DNA from: Microbacterium sp.
GTDB taxonomy: Bacteria > Actinomycetota > Actinomycetes > Actinomycetales > Microbacteriaceae
NCBI GenBank assembly: GCA_013823625.1
Contig: PNMM01000001.1
Span: forward strand, 682,001 to 746,000
Length of the DNA stretch: 64,000 nucleotides
Direction of reading: 5' to 3'
The notes below the pieces were generated by a model. The model was not told the origin of the DNA, ran no database searches, and worked only from the letters and a program-made list of their open reading frames with translations. This document shows, piece by piece, positions 1 to 9,039 of this stretch (positions within the stretch are counted from its first letter, which is position 1; each line of letters begins with the position of its first letter). The position numbers and the translations under genes are program-made.

Positions 1-33
1 GATGCTCGTGCCAACGTACTGACGGCTGCCTGA
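1..33 (+). CDS. 3' end of an upstream gene, truncated by window edge
   Basis: Frame 1 is open from the first base and reads ten codons ending ...NVLTAA before a TGA at 31-33. That stop lies 3 nt before the ATG of the SpoIIE-type phosphatase. The tight spacing suggests the two are co-transcribed. Ten residues are too few to identify the product. A STAS anti-anti-sigma factor or a receiver-domain protein would fit the two genes that follow, but this is a guess from context only. Confidence 0.4.
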   Translation, partial: DARANVLTAA

Positions 34-36
34 GCC

Positions 37-846
37 ATGACCGCCATCGTCGAGGGGCCGGCCACGTTGCGCAGCGCGTGGGCCGACCTGCTGCCGTCGC
101 GCATGAGCACGAGTGTGCCCGCGCGCGACGTGACGCACGCCGCCCGCGTGCAGCGCGCCCTCTCGACGACTGACCGCCTCACCGTGGGGTCGCTCAGCGC
201 GGCCTCGCACGCCCGCGGCCTCGACGGCGCGAGCGGAGACCTCGTCGACCTCATCGAAGCCGACGGGCGCCTCGTCGCCGTGCTCGGCGACGTGGCGGGT
301 CACGGGGCTGCCGCATCGCTCATTGCTGCTGTGTTGCTCTCGAGCGTGCAGCACCATGTCGCGCACCTGGGCCCCAACCCCGGTGTGTTGCTGTCGGCTG
401 TCGACTCCTCGGTGAGCGCCATGCTTGAGCGCGCCGCTGCGATCGTGACTCTTGCGGTCGTCGTGATCGACCCGGTTGCACACACCCTGCGCATCTCGTC
501 AGCGGGCCACCACCCGGTCATGCTCGCCACCTCCGATTCCGTGCGTCGCCTTGGCCCCACGTGCCCCCCGATCGGAGCGCTCTCCGCGTGCTCGAGCGAG
601 CTCACGGTCGACTTCGAGCCCGGCTCGGCGTTGCTCATGACGAGTGACGGCATCACCGAGCAACCCGATGCTCACGACGCCGAGTTCGGCCTCGAGCGGC
701 TCGCCGCGCTGGCCGATGAGGCTCGCCGACGCACCCCCGTTGCAGCTCTCGCTCGCGTTCTGCACGAGGTCGACGAGCACGCCGCTGGCACGGCGCCGTT
801 CGACGACCGCGCTGTCCTCGTGGTGAGAGCGGGGATGGCACCATGA
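37..846 (+). CDS. SpoIIE-type PP2C serine phosphatase
   Basis: This 269-residue protein carries the SpoIIE/RsbU PP2C fold. The acidic metal-binding motifs are all present: SGDLVDL near residue 67, GDVAGHG near 88, SAGHHP near 163, TSDGITE near 204 and FDDRAVLVV near the C-terminus. Proteins of this family dephosphorylate a STAS-domain anti-anti-sigma factor in partner-switching modules. There is no PAS, GAF, receiver or membrane sensor; only about 45 residues precede the catalytic domain, so activation must come from a partner. Its TGA overlaps the ATG of the RsbW-like kinase (ATGA), which implies translational coupling. The catalytic class is secure; the target is unknown. Confidence 0.88.
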   Translation: MTAIVEGPATLRSAWADLLPSRMSTSVPARDVTHAARVQRALSTTDRLTVGSLSAASHARGLDGASGDLVDLIEADGRLVAVLGDVAGHGAAASLIAAVLLSSVQHHVAHLGPNPGVLLSAVDSSVSAMLERAAAIVTLAVVVIDPVAHTLRISSAGHHPVMLATSDSVRRLGPTCPPIGALSACSSELTVDFEPGSALLMTSDGITEQPDAHDAEFGLERLAALADEARRRTPVAALARVLHEVDEHAAGTAPFDDRAVLVVRAGMAP

Positions 847-1256
847 GAACCCACGACTACCTCATCGACGGCGGGCTCGACTTCTCGTACCTCGACGAGC
901 GCCTCACCACGTTGCTCTCGCGCTCGGCGCCCTGGCTGAACGGCGACGACGCGCGCCGCGCGCGCTTGGGGCTGCACGAGCTGCTCGTGAACATCCGTCG
1001 CCACGCCTACAACGGCGCGATCGGTCCGATCAGCGTCGGGATGACCGCCTCACCCGGCGGCGTCACCGTCATGGTCACCGACTGGGGTTCGGGGCTGCCC
1101 GAAGTGCAGCGTCGCGTTCTGCCCACCATGTCTGACCAGGGTGGCTATGGCCTCGGCATCATCGACCGCGTCTTCAGTGAAGTCGAGTACCGCCGCGCCT
1201 CGGGGCGCAACGAGTGGGTGCTCGCCGTTCACGCCGCGGATGTGACGACGCGGTGA
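843..1256 (+). CDS. RsbW-like ATP-binding protein (GHKL anti-sigma/serine kinase)
   Basis: This 137-residue protein is a stand-alone HATPase_c domain. The N box is ELLVNIRRHAY near residue 46, the G1 box is DWGSG near 80, and the G2 segment is GGYGLGII near 100. There is no phosphoacceptor-histidine domain, as expected of RsbW/SpoIIAB/BtrW proteins, which phosphorylate a STAS protein or sequester a sigma factor or other target. The gene overlaps the phosphatase by 4 nt upstream and the large membrane protein by 4 nt downstream, so a complete switch is embedded in the glycan operon. No sigma factor or complete STAS gene lies within the window nearby. The regulated target is unknown. Confidence 0.85.
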   Translation: MRTHDYLIDGGLDFSYLDERLTTLLSRSAPWLNGDDARRARLGLHELLVNIRRHAYNGAIGPISVGMTASPGGVTVMVTDWGSGLPEVQRRVLPTMSDQGGYGLGIIDRVFSEVEYRRASGRNEWVLAVHAADVTTR

Positions 1257-4200
1257 CCTCTCTCGCCCTCGCGCAGCCCTCGGCCGCGCGTGCCGCTGGC
1301 GTGCGCGCCGAGCAGGCTCGCGCCGCTGAGTTGCGGGTCGCCCGCCGCATCGTGCACGTCGTCAGCGCCGTGTACTTTCTCGTGGCGTTCGTGGTCTTTC
1401 GCGAGGTGCTCTTCGCTATTCCTGCCGTCTTGCGCGGTGAGTCGGTCATCGTGGGCGACGAACTCGTTCCGTTCTTCAACGTCAACAGTCAGTTGCTCGA
1501 GCAAGCGGCCGGCGAGTTCAACCAGCTCACCAACGGCTACGAGTTTCGCGTTCGCTACTCGTTTCTGACGACATGGCTGCGGCACTACCAAGTGCTTCCT
1601 TTTGCGATCTTGCTTGTGATTCCGGCGATCGTCATCGCGGCCTACCGCACGGTCGTGTGGTTCATCACCGATGTCTTCCGCACGCTGTCGCCGGTCACGG
1701 TTGCCCTCGCGACGGCTCTGCCCGTCGGCCTGATCTACGCGATCATGATCTACGCCAAGGTCACGCACTTCTACACGCTCGCGCTGGGCCTCGCGATGGT
1801 CACCATCTCGGTGCTGCTCATGATGCACTCGCTGCTCTTCTCGACGAAGGGCTGGGTGCGTCGCGCGGTCATTTCCTCGGTCGTCACGCTGCTCAACCCG
1901 GCCGTGCACTACCTCGTGCTCTTCGTCGTCTTCATCTTTGTCGCGGGTGTGACGCTCATGCTCGGTGAGCTCGCCGCGTGGATTCGTTCGGGTGGCCCCC
2001 GTCGCATGGCGGCATCCGTCGGCGCCCTCCCGAGCCGCGTGCGTCGCGCGGTGCAGTGGGTGCGACGCCCGACGCGACCGCACCGCCCCCTGCGACGCCT
2101 GCGCATCCGTCTGCACCGCGCCGGCCAGACCACGATGGGTCGCGGAGTCGTCGCAGTGGCGGTGTTCGTGTTCGTGACGCTCATTCCGTATGTGCTCTTC
2201 GTGCAGTTCGTCGCCCTGCGCGGGGTCGAAAACCTGTCAGAGACCGTGCCCGGCGACTTCTACTTCATTCGCGACGCGTCGGTCTCGTGGCTGCACGTGC
2301 TGAGCTGGGATCTCGCCGGCATCATGGACAAGATTTTGTACGGCGACTACCTCTCGAAGGTTCCGCGCGTCAGCAACCTTGCCTACACGGTGCTGTTCAT
2401 CGTGCCGTTCGTCATTCCGCGCATTCGCCGTTCGCTGCTCGTCACGCGTGCCCACCGCCAGTTGTTCGGCGTTCTTGCCGTCGTCTCGACCTTCGCGGTG
2501 TGGGCGACGATCGGGTACGCCGAACCGCAGTGGTTTCCGAGTTTTCACCGCACGCTCGCGGCCGTGACGCGCACCCTCGCGGCGAAAGACGGACCCATCG
2601 GCACGCTCACGCTCGACATCTCGTCGACGATCGTGCAGGTGTTGCGCTTTCCGCACCGCTTTCAGTTGCTGCTGTTCGTGTTGGCCCCGCTTGTGATGTC
2701 GCTGGCGTTGGCCTGGACGATCGACGCGCTCTTGAAGCGGTGGATGCGCCGCCGCGACGCTGCCGAAGCCGCAGCGGCGGCTATCGAGGGCGCGGCCGCG
2801 CTCTCCACGCGTGCGATTGCGGCGGCTGCGCGTCGTCGCCACCGCGACGCGATCGTGTTGCGTGCCACGGCGGTCGTCGCCGTCGGCACGGTCTTCTTCG
2901 CCCCCCTGCTCTCGAACGAGAACTACCGGCAAGTCTTTTTCTCGGGCAACTTCGGCACCTTTCTCGCGCCCTACCCGGTGGGCGACCTCGACGAGCTCAA
3001 GGCCGCTCTGCTTGAACTCGACGAGGGCAAGACCGTCGTGCTGCCGCCCACCGAGACGGCCAAGCTCGTGACCGACGACAACGGCGTCGACCACAAGTTC
3101 ATCGACAAGTTCTTCATCTACTACCTCGACCTGCCGAGCTACTACTACGGCCTCACGGGCGACAGCTACAACAAGTTCGAGTTCTTCTTGCTGCTGCGCG
3201 GGCTCTACTACCAGCAAGACTGGTGGGTCAACGTGGCCCGCGACATCGACCTGCGCTACATGGTCGTCAACAAGAAGCTGCGCGACAACCGCGGAGTCGG
3301 CGCCGAGTACTTGCCCGACGTCGAGACCTTCATTGGCCCCGCGATGGAGCGCCAAGAGGCCATGGGCTTCGTCGAGCAGCGCTTCGAAAATGACAGCTAC
3401 GTGCTCTATGAGCTCGTCGATCGGGCTCCGGATGACCGGCCCACGCTTCTCATCGACTCGAGCTGGAGCGACTACCTCGCCCTCGTCTGGAACCGGCTCG
3501 AGCTCACGCGCTGCTACGACCTCGAGTACCTGCCCTTTGCCGAACCCGATGTGCTCACGAGTGCCGCCGGAGATGACCCCACTCTCGTCTATGCGGGCGA
3601 TTCACCCGAAACGGCTCTCGACCTGTGGACTCTGCAGCATCGCGAGTCGTTCTTCACCCCCTCGCCCAAGATGTTCCCCTTCGACAGCGACATCGTGGCC
3701 TCGAGCTACTACCTTTCGCCGATGTTCCGCGCCTTCTTGATGTTCTCGACGACCAAGTGGAACCGCACCGAGATGATCACGCCCGGCGTCTTTGGCACGC
3801 TCAACGGCTCGTTCGTCGCGGTACCCCGCGCCACACGGCTGACCATTCAAGTGAAGGTGCCCGACGATGGCCGCTATCGCGTGCTTCTGCGCGGTGCCGC
3901 CACCGGCAACGCCGTCACGGTCACGTCGCCCACTCTTGACCTGGTGCGGTCGGTCGAGTTGCAGCCCACGGCGGGCGCCGTCGACTTCTACACCGAAGAC
4001 ACCGTGTACACGCGAGACCGCGTGCCCGAGCCGGTTGCCGACCTTTCGGTGGCCGAGCTCGAAGAGCGGCTCGACTCGGGCCTCGTGGCCGTCAACTCCC
4101 GCAACGAGTACCACGACCTCGGCGTCATCGACATCCCCGCCGGCGGTCACAGCCTGCGCTTCGACAAGCTCGACGGCAACCCCCTGCTCGTCGAAGGTGT

Positions 4201-4579
4201 CGTGCTCGTGCCCGAAGCCGAGTACGACGCGCTCACCGAGGTGGGCTCGACGACGGTGATCACCGACGTCTCACAACTCGACTGCGGCACCGTCTACGAC
4301 GTCTTTGGGCCCGACACCGAAGGCTACGTCGACCCCGCCGCCAACGAGGCGCATGCCGACCTGACGCAAGAAGAGTTGCTGAGCCTCGCCGCCGCGGGCG
4401 TTGACCAACTCGAGCCCGACGAAACGGGCGGCCTGGGCGCCGACTGGCTCGTGCTCTTGCTCGGAGCCCTGCTCTTGCTCGCCGCCACGCTCACGGTGCG
4501 CTCGCACACTCGCCTACCGCGCACCGGCGCAACCCCTGACCCCACTTCTGAATCCGATCGAGGAGCCACTCATGACTGA
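1253..4579 (+). CDS. Large polytopic membrane protein with extracytoplasmic domain, surface-glycan locus
   Basis: The protein has 1108 residues from GTG 1253, chosen because it overlaps the preceding stop as GTGA; an upstream ATG at 1214 would overlap far more. Hydrophobic segments fill roughly residues 30-550, interrupted by a basic loop near 240-300 (PRRPTRPHRPLRR-type). A soluble region rich in aromatic residues and DxD-like acids covers about 560-1060. One final membrane segment near 1070-1090 (WLVLLLGALLLLAATL) precedes a short cytoplasmic tail. The layout recalls GT-C glycosyltransferases and YfhO-like proteins, but I recognise no diagnostic motif. Position between a partner switch and a pyruvyl transferase/flippase pair suggests a role in glycan polymerisation or transfer. 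Function is not assigned. Confidence 0.75.
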   Translation: MTSLALAQPSAARAAGVRAEQARAAELRVARRIVHVVSAVYFLVAFVVFREVLFAIPAVLRGESVIVGDELVPFFNVNSQLLEQAAGEFNQLTNGYEFRVRYSFLTTWLRHYQVLPFAILLVIPAIVIAAYRTVVWFITDVFRTLSPVTVALATALPVGLIYAIMIYAKVTHFYTLALGLAMVTISVLLMMHSLLFSTKGWVRRAVISSVVTLLNPAVHYLVLFVVFIFVAGVTLMLGELAAWIRSGGPRRMAASVGALPSRVRRAVQWVRRPTRPHRPLRRLRIRLHRAGQTTMGRGVVAVAVFVFVTLIPYVLFVQFVALRGVENLSETVPGDFYFIRDASVSWLHVLSWDLAGIMDKILYGDYLSKVPRVSNLAYTVLFIVPFVIPRIRRSLLVTRAHRQLFGVLAVVSTFAVWATIGYAEPQWFPSFHRTLAAVTRTLAAKDGPIGTLTLDISSTIVQVLRFPHRFQLLLFVLAPLVMSLALAWTIDALLKRWMRRRDAAEAAAAAIEGAAALSTRAIAAAARRRHRDAIVLRATAVVAVGTVFFAPLLSNENYRQVFFSGNFGTFLAPYPVGDLDELKAALLELDEGKTVVLPPTETAKLVTDDNGVDHKFIDKFFIYYLDLPSYYYGLTGDSYNKFEFFLLLRGLYYQQDWWVNVARDIDLRYMVVNKKLRDNRGVGAEYLPDVETFIGPAMERQEAMGFVEQRFENDSYVLYELVDRAPDDRPTLLIDSSWSDYLALVWNRLELTRCYDLEYLPFAEPDVLTSAAGDDPTLVYAGDSPETALDLWTLQHRESFFTPSPKMFPFDSDIVASSYYLSPMFRAFLMFSTTKWNRTEMITPGVFGTLNGSFVAVPRATRLTIQVKVPDDGRYRVLLRGAATGNAVTVTSPTLDLVRSVELQPTAGAVDFYTEDTVYTRDRVPEPVADLSVAELEERLDSGLVAVNSRNEYHDLGVIDIPAGGHSLRFDKLDGNPLLVEGVVLVPEAEYDALTEVGSTTVITDVSQLDCGTVYDVFGPDTEGYVDPAANEAHADLTQEELLSLAAAGVDQLEPDETGGLGADWLVLLLGALLLLAATLTVRSHTRLPRTGATPDPTSESDRGATHD

Positions 4580-5738
4580 CACCACTCCCAACTCGACGCG
4601 CGTTGTGATGCTCGGCACCCACGGGCAGTACAACATCGGCGATGAGCTGCTGCTCGCAACGTTCTTGCGGCAACTCGGCACGCAGTACGACTACGTCGTC
4701 AACACCTACGACCCGGCCGACACGGCAGCTCGCATTGATCCGGACTACCGGGTCGAGCTGATCAACACCGCCGGCGACCGACTCGCGCTGCTGCGGCACT
4801 TGCGGCGCGCTGATGCGGTGGTGTTTGCCGGCGGGAGCATCCTCAAAGAGCTCTCGGCGGCGACGGGCCGCAATCGCTACGCGACGCTGCTCATGATTCT
4901 GGCCGTCGTCACGGCCACGCGGGTCATCGGTCGCGCACCCATGGCGATGCTCAACATCGGAGTCGGACCCATTCGCACGCGCTTCGGCCGGTGGCTCGCG
5001 GGCCGCATTCTCAACCAGGTCACGCTCGTGACGGTGCGCGATGCCGGCTCGGCGGCGCTGTGTGAGCGCATCGGCGTGCGTCGCCCCGTCGTGAGCTCGA
5101 CCGACGCCGTGTTCTCGGTCGAGCCCGAGTGGTTGCGCGGGGGAGCCCCGCGACCCGCGGCCGACACCGGCACTCTTCGCATCGGTCTGAGCCTCAACCA
5201 CGACATCGATACGCCCGAGAACTGGGAGCACGTTGTTGCGACGCTCGCGCACGCCGTGCGCGATCTCGGTGCCGAGCGAGCGATCGAGGTGCACGGTCTG
5301 CCGATGCAATCACGCGGCAAGACGCACGACGATGCCACGGTGTTGCGCGACTTTGCCGAGCGCATCGCTCCCGTGCCGTTCGTTGAGCACCGCCCCGATG
5401 ACATCGTCGAGGTTGCCCGCATCATCGAGCAGTGCGACCTCATCGTCGCCGAGCGGCTGCACGCGATCATCACGAGCGCCAAGCTCGGCGTGCCCGTGGT
5501 GCCGCTCGCGTACGACGTCAAGGTGCGGCAGGTTGCGAGCGTGCTTGGCCTCGACGACGTAAGCATCGACTTGAGTGCCTCGTTCACGGCCGAGCAGGTG
5601 CACCAGGCGATCGCCCGCGTGGCCGACGATCGCACGGGAGCGCGCGCCGCGCTCGCGCGCAACACCGAGTTACTGACCGTGCGGGCGCGCGCGAGCTTCG
5701 ACCAAGCCCGCGGCTGGCTGGCAGGAGTACGCGCATGA
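4572..5738 (+). CDS. Polysaccharide pyruvyl transferase family protein (CsaB-like)
   Basis: The product has 388 residues from ATG 4572, overlapping the previous gene by 8 nt with GAGGAG just upstream. The N-terminal signature GTHGQYNIGDELLL (residues about 13-26) and the FAGGSILKE segment near 84 are typical of the polysaccharide pyruvyl transferase family. The conserved C-terminal region RLHAIITSAKLGVPVV near 297 is also present. Members transfer pyruvate from phosphoenolpyruvate to make ketal-linked pyruvyl groups on wall polymers or exopolysaccharides, often to anchor SLH-domain proteins. The protein appears cytoplasmic. It starts a tight run into the flippase gene (ATGA overlap). Confidence 0.85.
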   Translation: MTDTTPNSTRVVMLGTHGQYNIGDELLLATFLRQLGTQYDYVVNTYDPADTAARIDPDYRVELINTAGDRLALLRHLRRADAVVFAGGSILKELSAATGRNRYATLLMILAVVTATRVIGRAPMAMLNIGVGPIRTRFGRWLAGRILNQVTLVTVRDAGSAALCERIGVRRPVVSSTDAVFSVEPEWLRGGAPRPAADTGTLRIGLSLNHDIDTPENWEHVVATLAHAVRDLGAERAIEVHGLPMQSRGKTHDDATVLRDFAERIAPVPFVEHRPDDIVEVARIIEQCDLIVAERLHAIITSAKLGVPVVPLAYDVKVRQVASVLGLDDVSIDLSASFTAEQVHQAIARVADDRTGARAALARNTELLTVRARASFDQARGWLAGVRA

Positions 5739-7000
5739 CGACAACGGCCCCGCGCCGCGTCGGCGCACGCACCGTGCTCACGGGCAGCGCACTGCTCTCC
5801 ACGACGATGCTCGCCGTGAGTGCCGCGAACTACGCGCTCAACTTCGTGCTTGCTCGCCTGCTCGACCCGGCCGAGTTTGGCGATGCCTCGCTCGCTATCA
5901 CGCTCGTGCTCGCTGCCGCCGTCATCGCAGCCACGCTGCAACTCGTTGCCTCGAAGTCGGTCGCGGCCGACCCCGAGTCACTCGAGGCCGTGCGCCGCAC
6001 TCTCGTGCGCGGCGCCCTCGTGGCCGGCGCGGTGGCAGTGCTCGTGCTCGGAGGGGGTGCGTGGCTCATCGCTGACGCCCTGAGCGTGTCGACCCCGTGG
6101 ATGCTCGTCATCGTCTCTCTCGGGCTGCCGATCTACTTCGTCCAGGCCGTGCACCGCGGGGCGCTGCAAGGTCAGCTGCGGTTTGGGCGGCTCGCACTCA
6201 GCTATGGGGTGGAAGCCGCCGTACGCGTCATCGTCGTGCTCGCGCTCGTCGTCGCGGGGCTGGGCGTCATCGGGGCATCCGTCGGCATTCTGCTCTCGTT
6301 TGTGGCCTCGGCGGCGATCGCCCGCGCTCGGGGTGGCGACCGTTCACCGCGCCCGCAAGGCGTCGCCTGGTCGGTCGTGCGCGGCGCCGTGGTGGCCGCG
6401 GTGGTGTTGCTGCTCGGCCAGACCTTGCTCAATAATGCCGACCTCATCATCGCGAAAGCAGTGCTTGATGCCCCGACGGCCGGCGTCTATGCGGCCGCCG
6501 CGGTGCTCGGGCGGTCGGTCTTTTTCGTGTCGTGGTCGGTCGTGCACGTGGTGTTTCCGGTCATCGCGTCGGTCTCGAGCACCCCGGAACAGCGTCGCCG
6601 TGCGTTTGCCACGGCGGTCGCGATCATCGCCGGGGTCGGGGGAGCGGCCGTGGGGCTCGCTGCGCTCGCGGGCGAGCCGCTCGTGCGCGTGCTCTTCGGC
6701 GACGCCTACGCAGCGGCGGGCGCTCTGCTCGTGCCCTACCTCGTGGCGACGTCACTCTTCGCGCTCGCCAATCTGCTGGCGGCGGCCGATCTGGCTCGCG
6801 GCAACATCGCGGCGCCCGCCGTGCTCGCGGTCGGAGCCGTGCTGCAGACGGCGGCTCTCGCGCTGTGGGCACGCAGCCCGGAGGCGCTTGTCTGGGGCCA
6901 AGTGATCGGTACAGCCGTGATCGTGCTCGCGCTCGGTGCGCTCGTGGTCGTGCGGTGGGTGCGCACGCGTCGGGCATCCACTCTTGACATGGCGCTATAA
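5735..7000 (+). CDS. Wzx-like polysaccharide flippase (MOP superfamily)
   Basis: ATG 5735 overlaps the previous TGA as ATGA, giving 421 residues. The protein is hydrophobic throughout, with about 12 likely membrane segments. The N-terminal region ANYALNFVLARLLDPAEFG is characteristic of the polysaccharide_synt family of lipid-linked oligosaccharide flippases. Such proteins move undecaprenyl-linked repeat units across the membrane. With the pyruvyl transferase upstream and two glycosyltransferases downstream it forms the export step of a surface-glycan pathway. Its last codons contain the -35 of a strong promoter for the next gene. Confidence 0.85.
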   Translation: MTTTAPRRVGARTVLTGSALLSTTMLAVSAANYALNFVLARLLDPAEFGDASLAITLVLAAAVIAATLQLVASKSVAADPESLEAVRRTLVRGALVAGAVAVLVLGGGAWLIADALSVSTPWMLVIVSLGLPIYFVQAVHRGALQGQLRFGRLALSYGVEAAVRVIVVLALVVAGLGVIGASVGILLSFVASAAIARARGGDRSPRPQGVAWSVVRGAVVAAVVLLLGQTLLNNADLIIAKAVLDAPTAGVYAAAAVLGRSVFFVSWSVVHVVFPVIASVSSTPEQRRRAFATAVAIIAGVGGAAVGLAALAGEPLVRVLFGDAYAAAGALLVPYLVATSLFALANLLAAADLARGNIAAPAVLAVGAVLQTAALALWARSPEALVWGQVIGTAVIVLALGALVVVRWVRTRRASTLDMAL

Positions 7001-7011
7001 AGCATTATAAC
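6984..7011 (+). promoter_or_regulatory. Strong sigma70-type promoter inside the end of the flippase gene
   Basis: TTGACA (6984-6989) and TATAAC (7006-7011) are separated by 16 bp. This is the best match to the housekeeping consensus in the window and an AT-rich island in GC-rich DNA. Initiation near 7018 would leave a short leader with GAAGGA (7024-7029) before ATG 7034. Confidence 0.7.
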
Positions 7012-7033
7012 GTTTACCGACCCGAAGGACACC

Positions 7034-7819
7034 ATGAACCCTCAACCCGAATCGGCCTACGCGGCCTATGCGGCCTGGCGCGACACTCCGCAGACCGGCC
7101 CCATTGATCTCAGTATCGTCATTCCCGCCTACAACGAGCAGGCGCGCATCGTGCCCACGATTGGTGCGTTTGCCGCCCACTTGGCGCTCTCGGGCCTGAC
7201 GTGGGAGCTCATCGTTTCTGACGACGGCTCGCGCGATGCCACGCGTGCACTCATCGACCTGCTCGATCACGCCAACGTGCGCGTCGTCGAAGCGCCGGCC
7301 AACGCGGGCAAAGGCGCCGCCGTGAAGCGCGGCTTTGCCGCGGCGCGCGGGCGCATGGTGCTGTTCTCCGACGCGGACAACGCGACTCCGGCTGACGAGC
7401 TCGATGGCCTCATCGCTCGCCTCGAGGCGGGTGCCGACGTCGCTATCGGATCGCGTGCGGCCGACGGAGCTGATGTCGTGAACCGTTCGTTGCTGCGCCG
7501 CACGCTCACCGCGGGTCTTCGCGGCGTCGTGCGCATCGGTCTCGGCATTGGCGTGGCCGACACGCAGTGCGGCTTCAAATTGTTTACCGCTGAAGCCGCC
7601 CGACGCATTAGCTCGGCGCAGACGGTCGAGGGCTTCTCGTTCGACCTCGAGATGCTGCACCTCGCCGAACGGTTTGGCTACGAGATTGCCGAGGTGCCCG
7701 TTCGCTGGTTCGATGCCCCGGGGTCGAAAGTGCAGCCGGGTCGCGAAGCAGTGCGGTTCGTGCTGTCAATCGTGCGCATCCGTCTCAACGCCATTCAGGG
7801 GGTCTACCGCCATGCGTGA
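7034..7819 (+). CDS. GT2 family glycosyltransferase, dolichyl/polyprenyl-phosphate glucosyltransferase-like
   Basis: This 261-residue protein has a GT-A fold family 2 domain. It begins IDLSIVIPAYNEQARI near residue 17, followed by SDDGSRDATR near 57 and FSDADNATP near 111, the metal/nucleotide-sugar motif. The CGFKLFTAEAA segment is typical of ALG5/DPM-type enzymes that load a sugar onto a polyprenyl phosphate. There are no C-terminal membrane helices. GAAGGA lies 5 nt before the ATG. The gene overlaps the next glycosyltransferase by 8 nt, and a strong promoter drives the pair. The sugar specificity cannot be read. Confidence 0.87.
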   Translation: MNPQPESAYAAYAAWRDTPQTGPIDLSIVIPAYNEQARIVPTIGAFAAHLALSGLTWELIVSDDGSRDATRALIDLLDHANVRVVEAPANAGKGAAVKRGFAAARGRMVLFSDADNATPADELDGLIARLEAGADVAIGSRAADGADVVNRSLLRRTLTAGLRGVVRIGLGIGVADTQCGFKLFTAEAARRISSAQTVEGFSFDLEMLHLAERFGYEIAEVPVRWFDAPGSKVQPGREAVRFVLSIVRIRLNAIQGVYRHA

Positions 7820-9029
7820 AACCACGATCGCTGTTGTGACGGCGCTCAGCCCCAGCAGCACAACGCTCGCCGAATACGGCCTTCATCTGCTCACCGCCCT
7901 GGGGCGTAAGCCCGGCGTGCGCGTCGTCGCCCTGGTCGAAGATCTGCCGCTCGACTACCCGACGATTGAGGGCGTTGAGGTGCGCCGAGCGTGGCGGTTC
8001 AACGCGCTCACGACACCCGTGCGCCTCGCTCGTGCCGCGCGCGCGGCCGGTGCTGACATCGTCATCATCAACGCGCACTTTGGCAGCTTCGGCGCCTCGC
8101 GCGCCTCAGCGGCGCTGGGGCTCATGACGCCCGTGGCGCTTCGACTGAGTGGGATTCCCGTGATCACACTCATGCACAACATCGTTGAGACGGTCGACCT
8201 CGCGGCCGCAGGATTCCGCGCGTCGCGCCCCGTCGAAGCCGTGTTGCGCGCGATCGGCACGAGCCTCACGTGGCTCGTGCTGCGCTCGACCCTCGTGACG
8301 ACCACGATGCCGCGCTACGTCGAGATTCTGCGCGCGAAGTATCGCGCCGACAACGTGGCTCTCACGCCGCACGGAGCTTTCGATGCTCCGCCCGCGCCGG
8401 TCGTGCGACCCGACGGCGCCGAGGTGGTCATGACGTTCGGCAAGTTCGGCACCTACAAGAAGGTCGAAACGCTCATCGAGGCGGTGCGTCTGCTGGGCCG
8501 CCCGGGGCTCACGCTCGTGATCGCCGGCACCGATAGCCCCAACACGCCCGGATACCTCGCTGACGTCGAGGCCAACTACGGTGGCGACGACGTTCACTTC
8601 ACGGGCTATGTGCCCGAAGACGCGGTCGAGAGCACTTTTCGCGACGCGACCGTGACGGTCTTTCCGTACACAGCCACGACCGGTAGCTCGGGCGTTTTGC
8701 ACCAGGCAGGGGCTTTCGGATGCCCTCCGATTCTTCCCCGCCTCGGCGACCTCGAAGACCTCATCATCGACGAGGGCTACACGGGCGCGTTCTTTGCTCC
8801 CGATGACGCAGCCGATCTCGCGCGCGCGATCGAGGGATTGCTCGATGACCCGGCCGAGCGGCAGCGCATCGCTACCGGCAACCACGCCGCAGCAATTGGG
8901 CTCTCTCTCGACGAGGTGGCCGATTGGTATCTCATGCACATCGGTTCGATCGTGCACGACTCAGCGCTCGCCCTTTTGACCCCCGGTGAATCGGCCGCAG
9001 GGGTTCGCACTCTTCATAAAGTTTTGTAG
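7812..9029 (+). CDS. Glycosyltransferase family 4-type (GT-B)
   Basis: The product has 405 residues from ATG 7812, overlapping the previous gene by 8 nt. The C-terminal half shows GT-B features: VVMTFGKFGTYKKVETLIEA near 209, VIAGTD, FTGYVPEDAV and an acidic loop ending in ...TGSSGVLHQAGAFGCPPIL, the EX7E-like nucleotide-sugar region in divergent form. It probably adds a sugar to a lipid-linked intermediate in the cytoplasm. Donor and acceptor are unknown. Eleven bases separate it from the HTH-REC regulator. Confidence 0.82.
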   Translation: MRETTIAVVTALSPSSTTLAEYGLHLLTALGRKPGVRVVALVEDLPLDYPTIEGVEVRRAWRFNALTTPVRLARAARAAGADIVIINAHFGSFGASRASAALGLMTPVALRLSGIPVITLMHNIVETVDLAAAGFRASRPVEAVLRAIGTSLTWLVLRSTLVTTTMPRYVEILRAKYRADNVALTPHGAFDAPPAPVVRPDGAEVVMTFGKFGTYKKVETLIEAVRLLGRPGLTLVIAGTDSPNTPGYLADVEANYGGDDVHFTGYVPEDAVESTFRDATVTVFPYTATTGSSGVLHQAGAFGCPPILPRLGDLEDLIIDEGYTGAFFAPDDAADLARAIEGLLDDPAERQRIATGNHAAAIGLSLDEVADWYLMHIGSIVHDSALALLTPGESAAGVRTLHKVL

Positions 9030-9032
9030 AGT
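9027..9032 (+). promoter_or_regulatory. -10 box of the HTH-REC gene, leaderless arrangement
   Basis: TAGAGT lies 7 nt before ATG 9040, the distance expected if transcription starts at the A of the start codon. A weak -35 (TTCGCA, 9004-9009) sits 17 bp upstream. The box overlaps the stop codon of the glycosyltransferase. Confidence 0.5.
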
Positions 9033-9039
9033 AGACACC

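Noticed and set aside
1214-1252. ATG 1214 as start of the large membrane protein
   Set aside because: It would overlap the RsbW-like gene by 43 nt and add a basic, low-complexity lead; GTG 1253 gives the 4-nt overlap typical of this operon.
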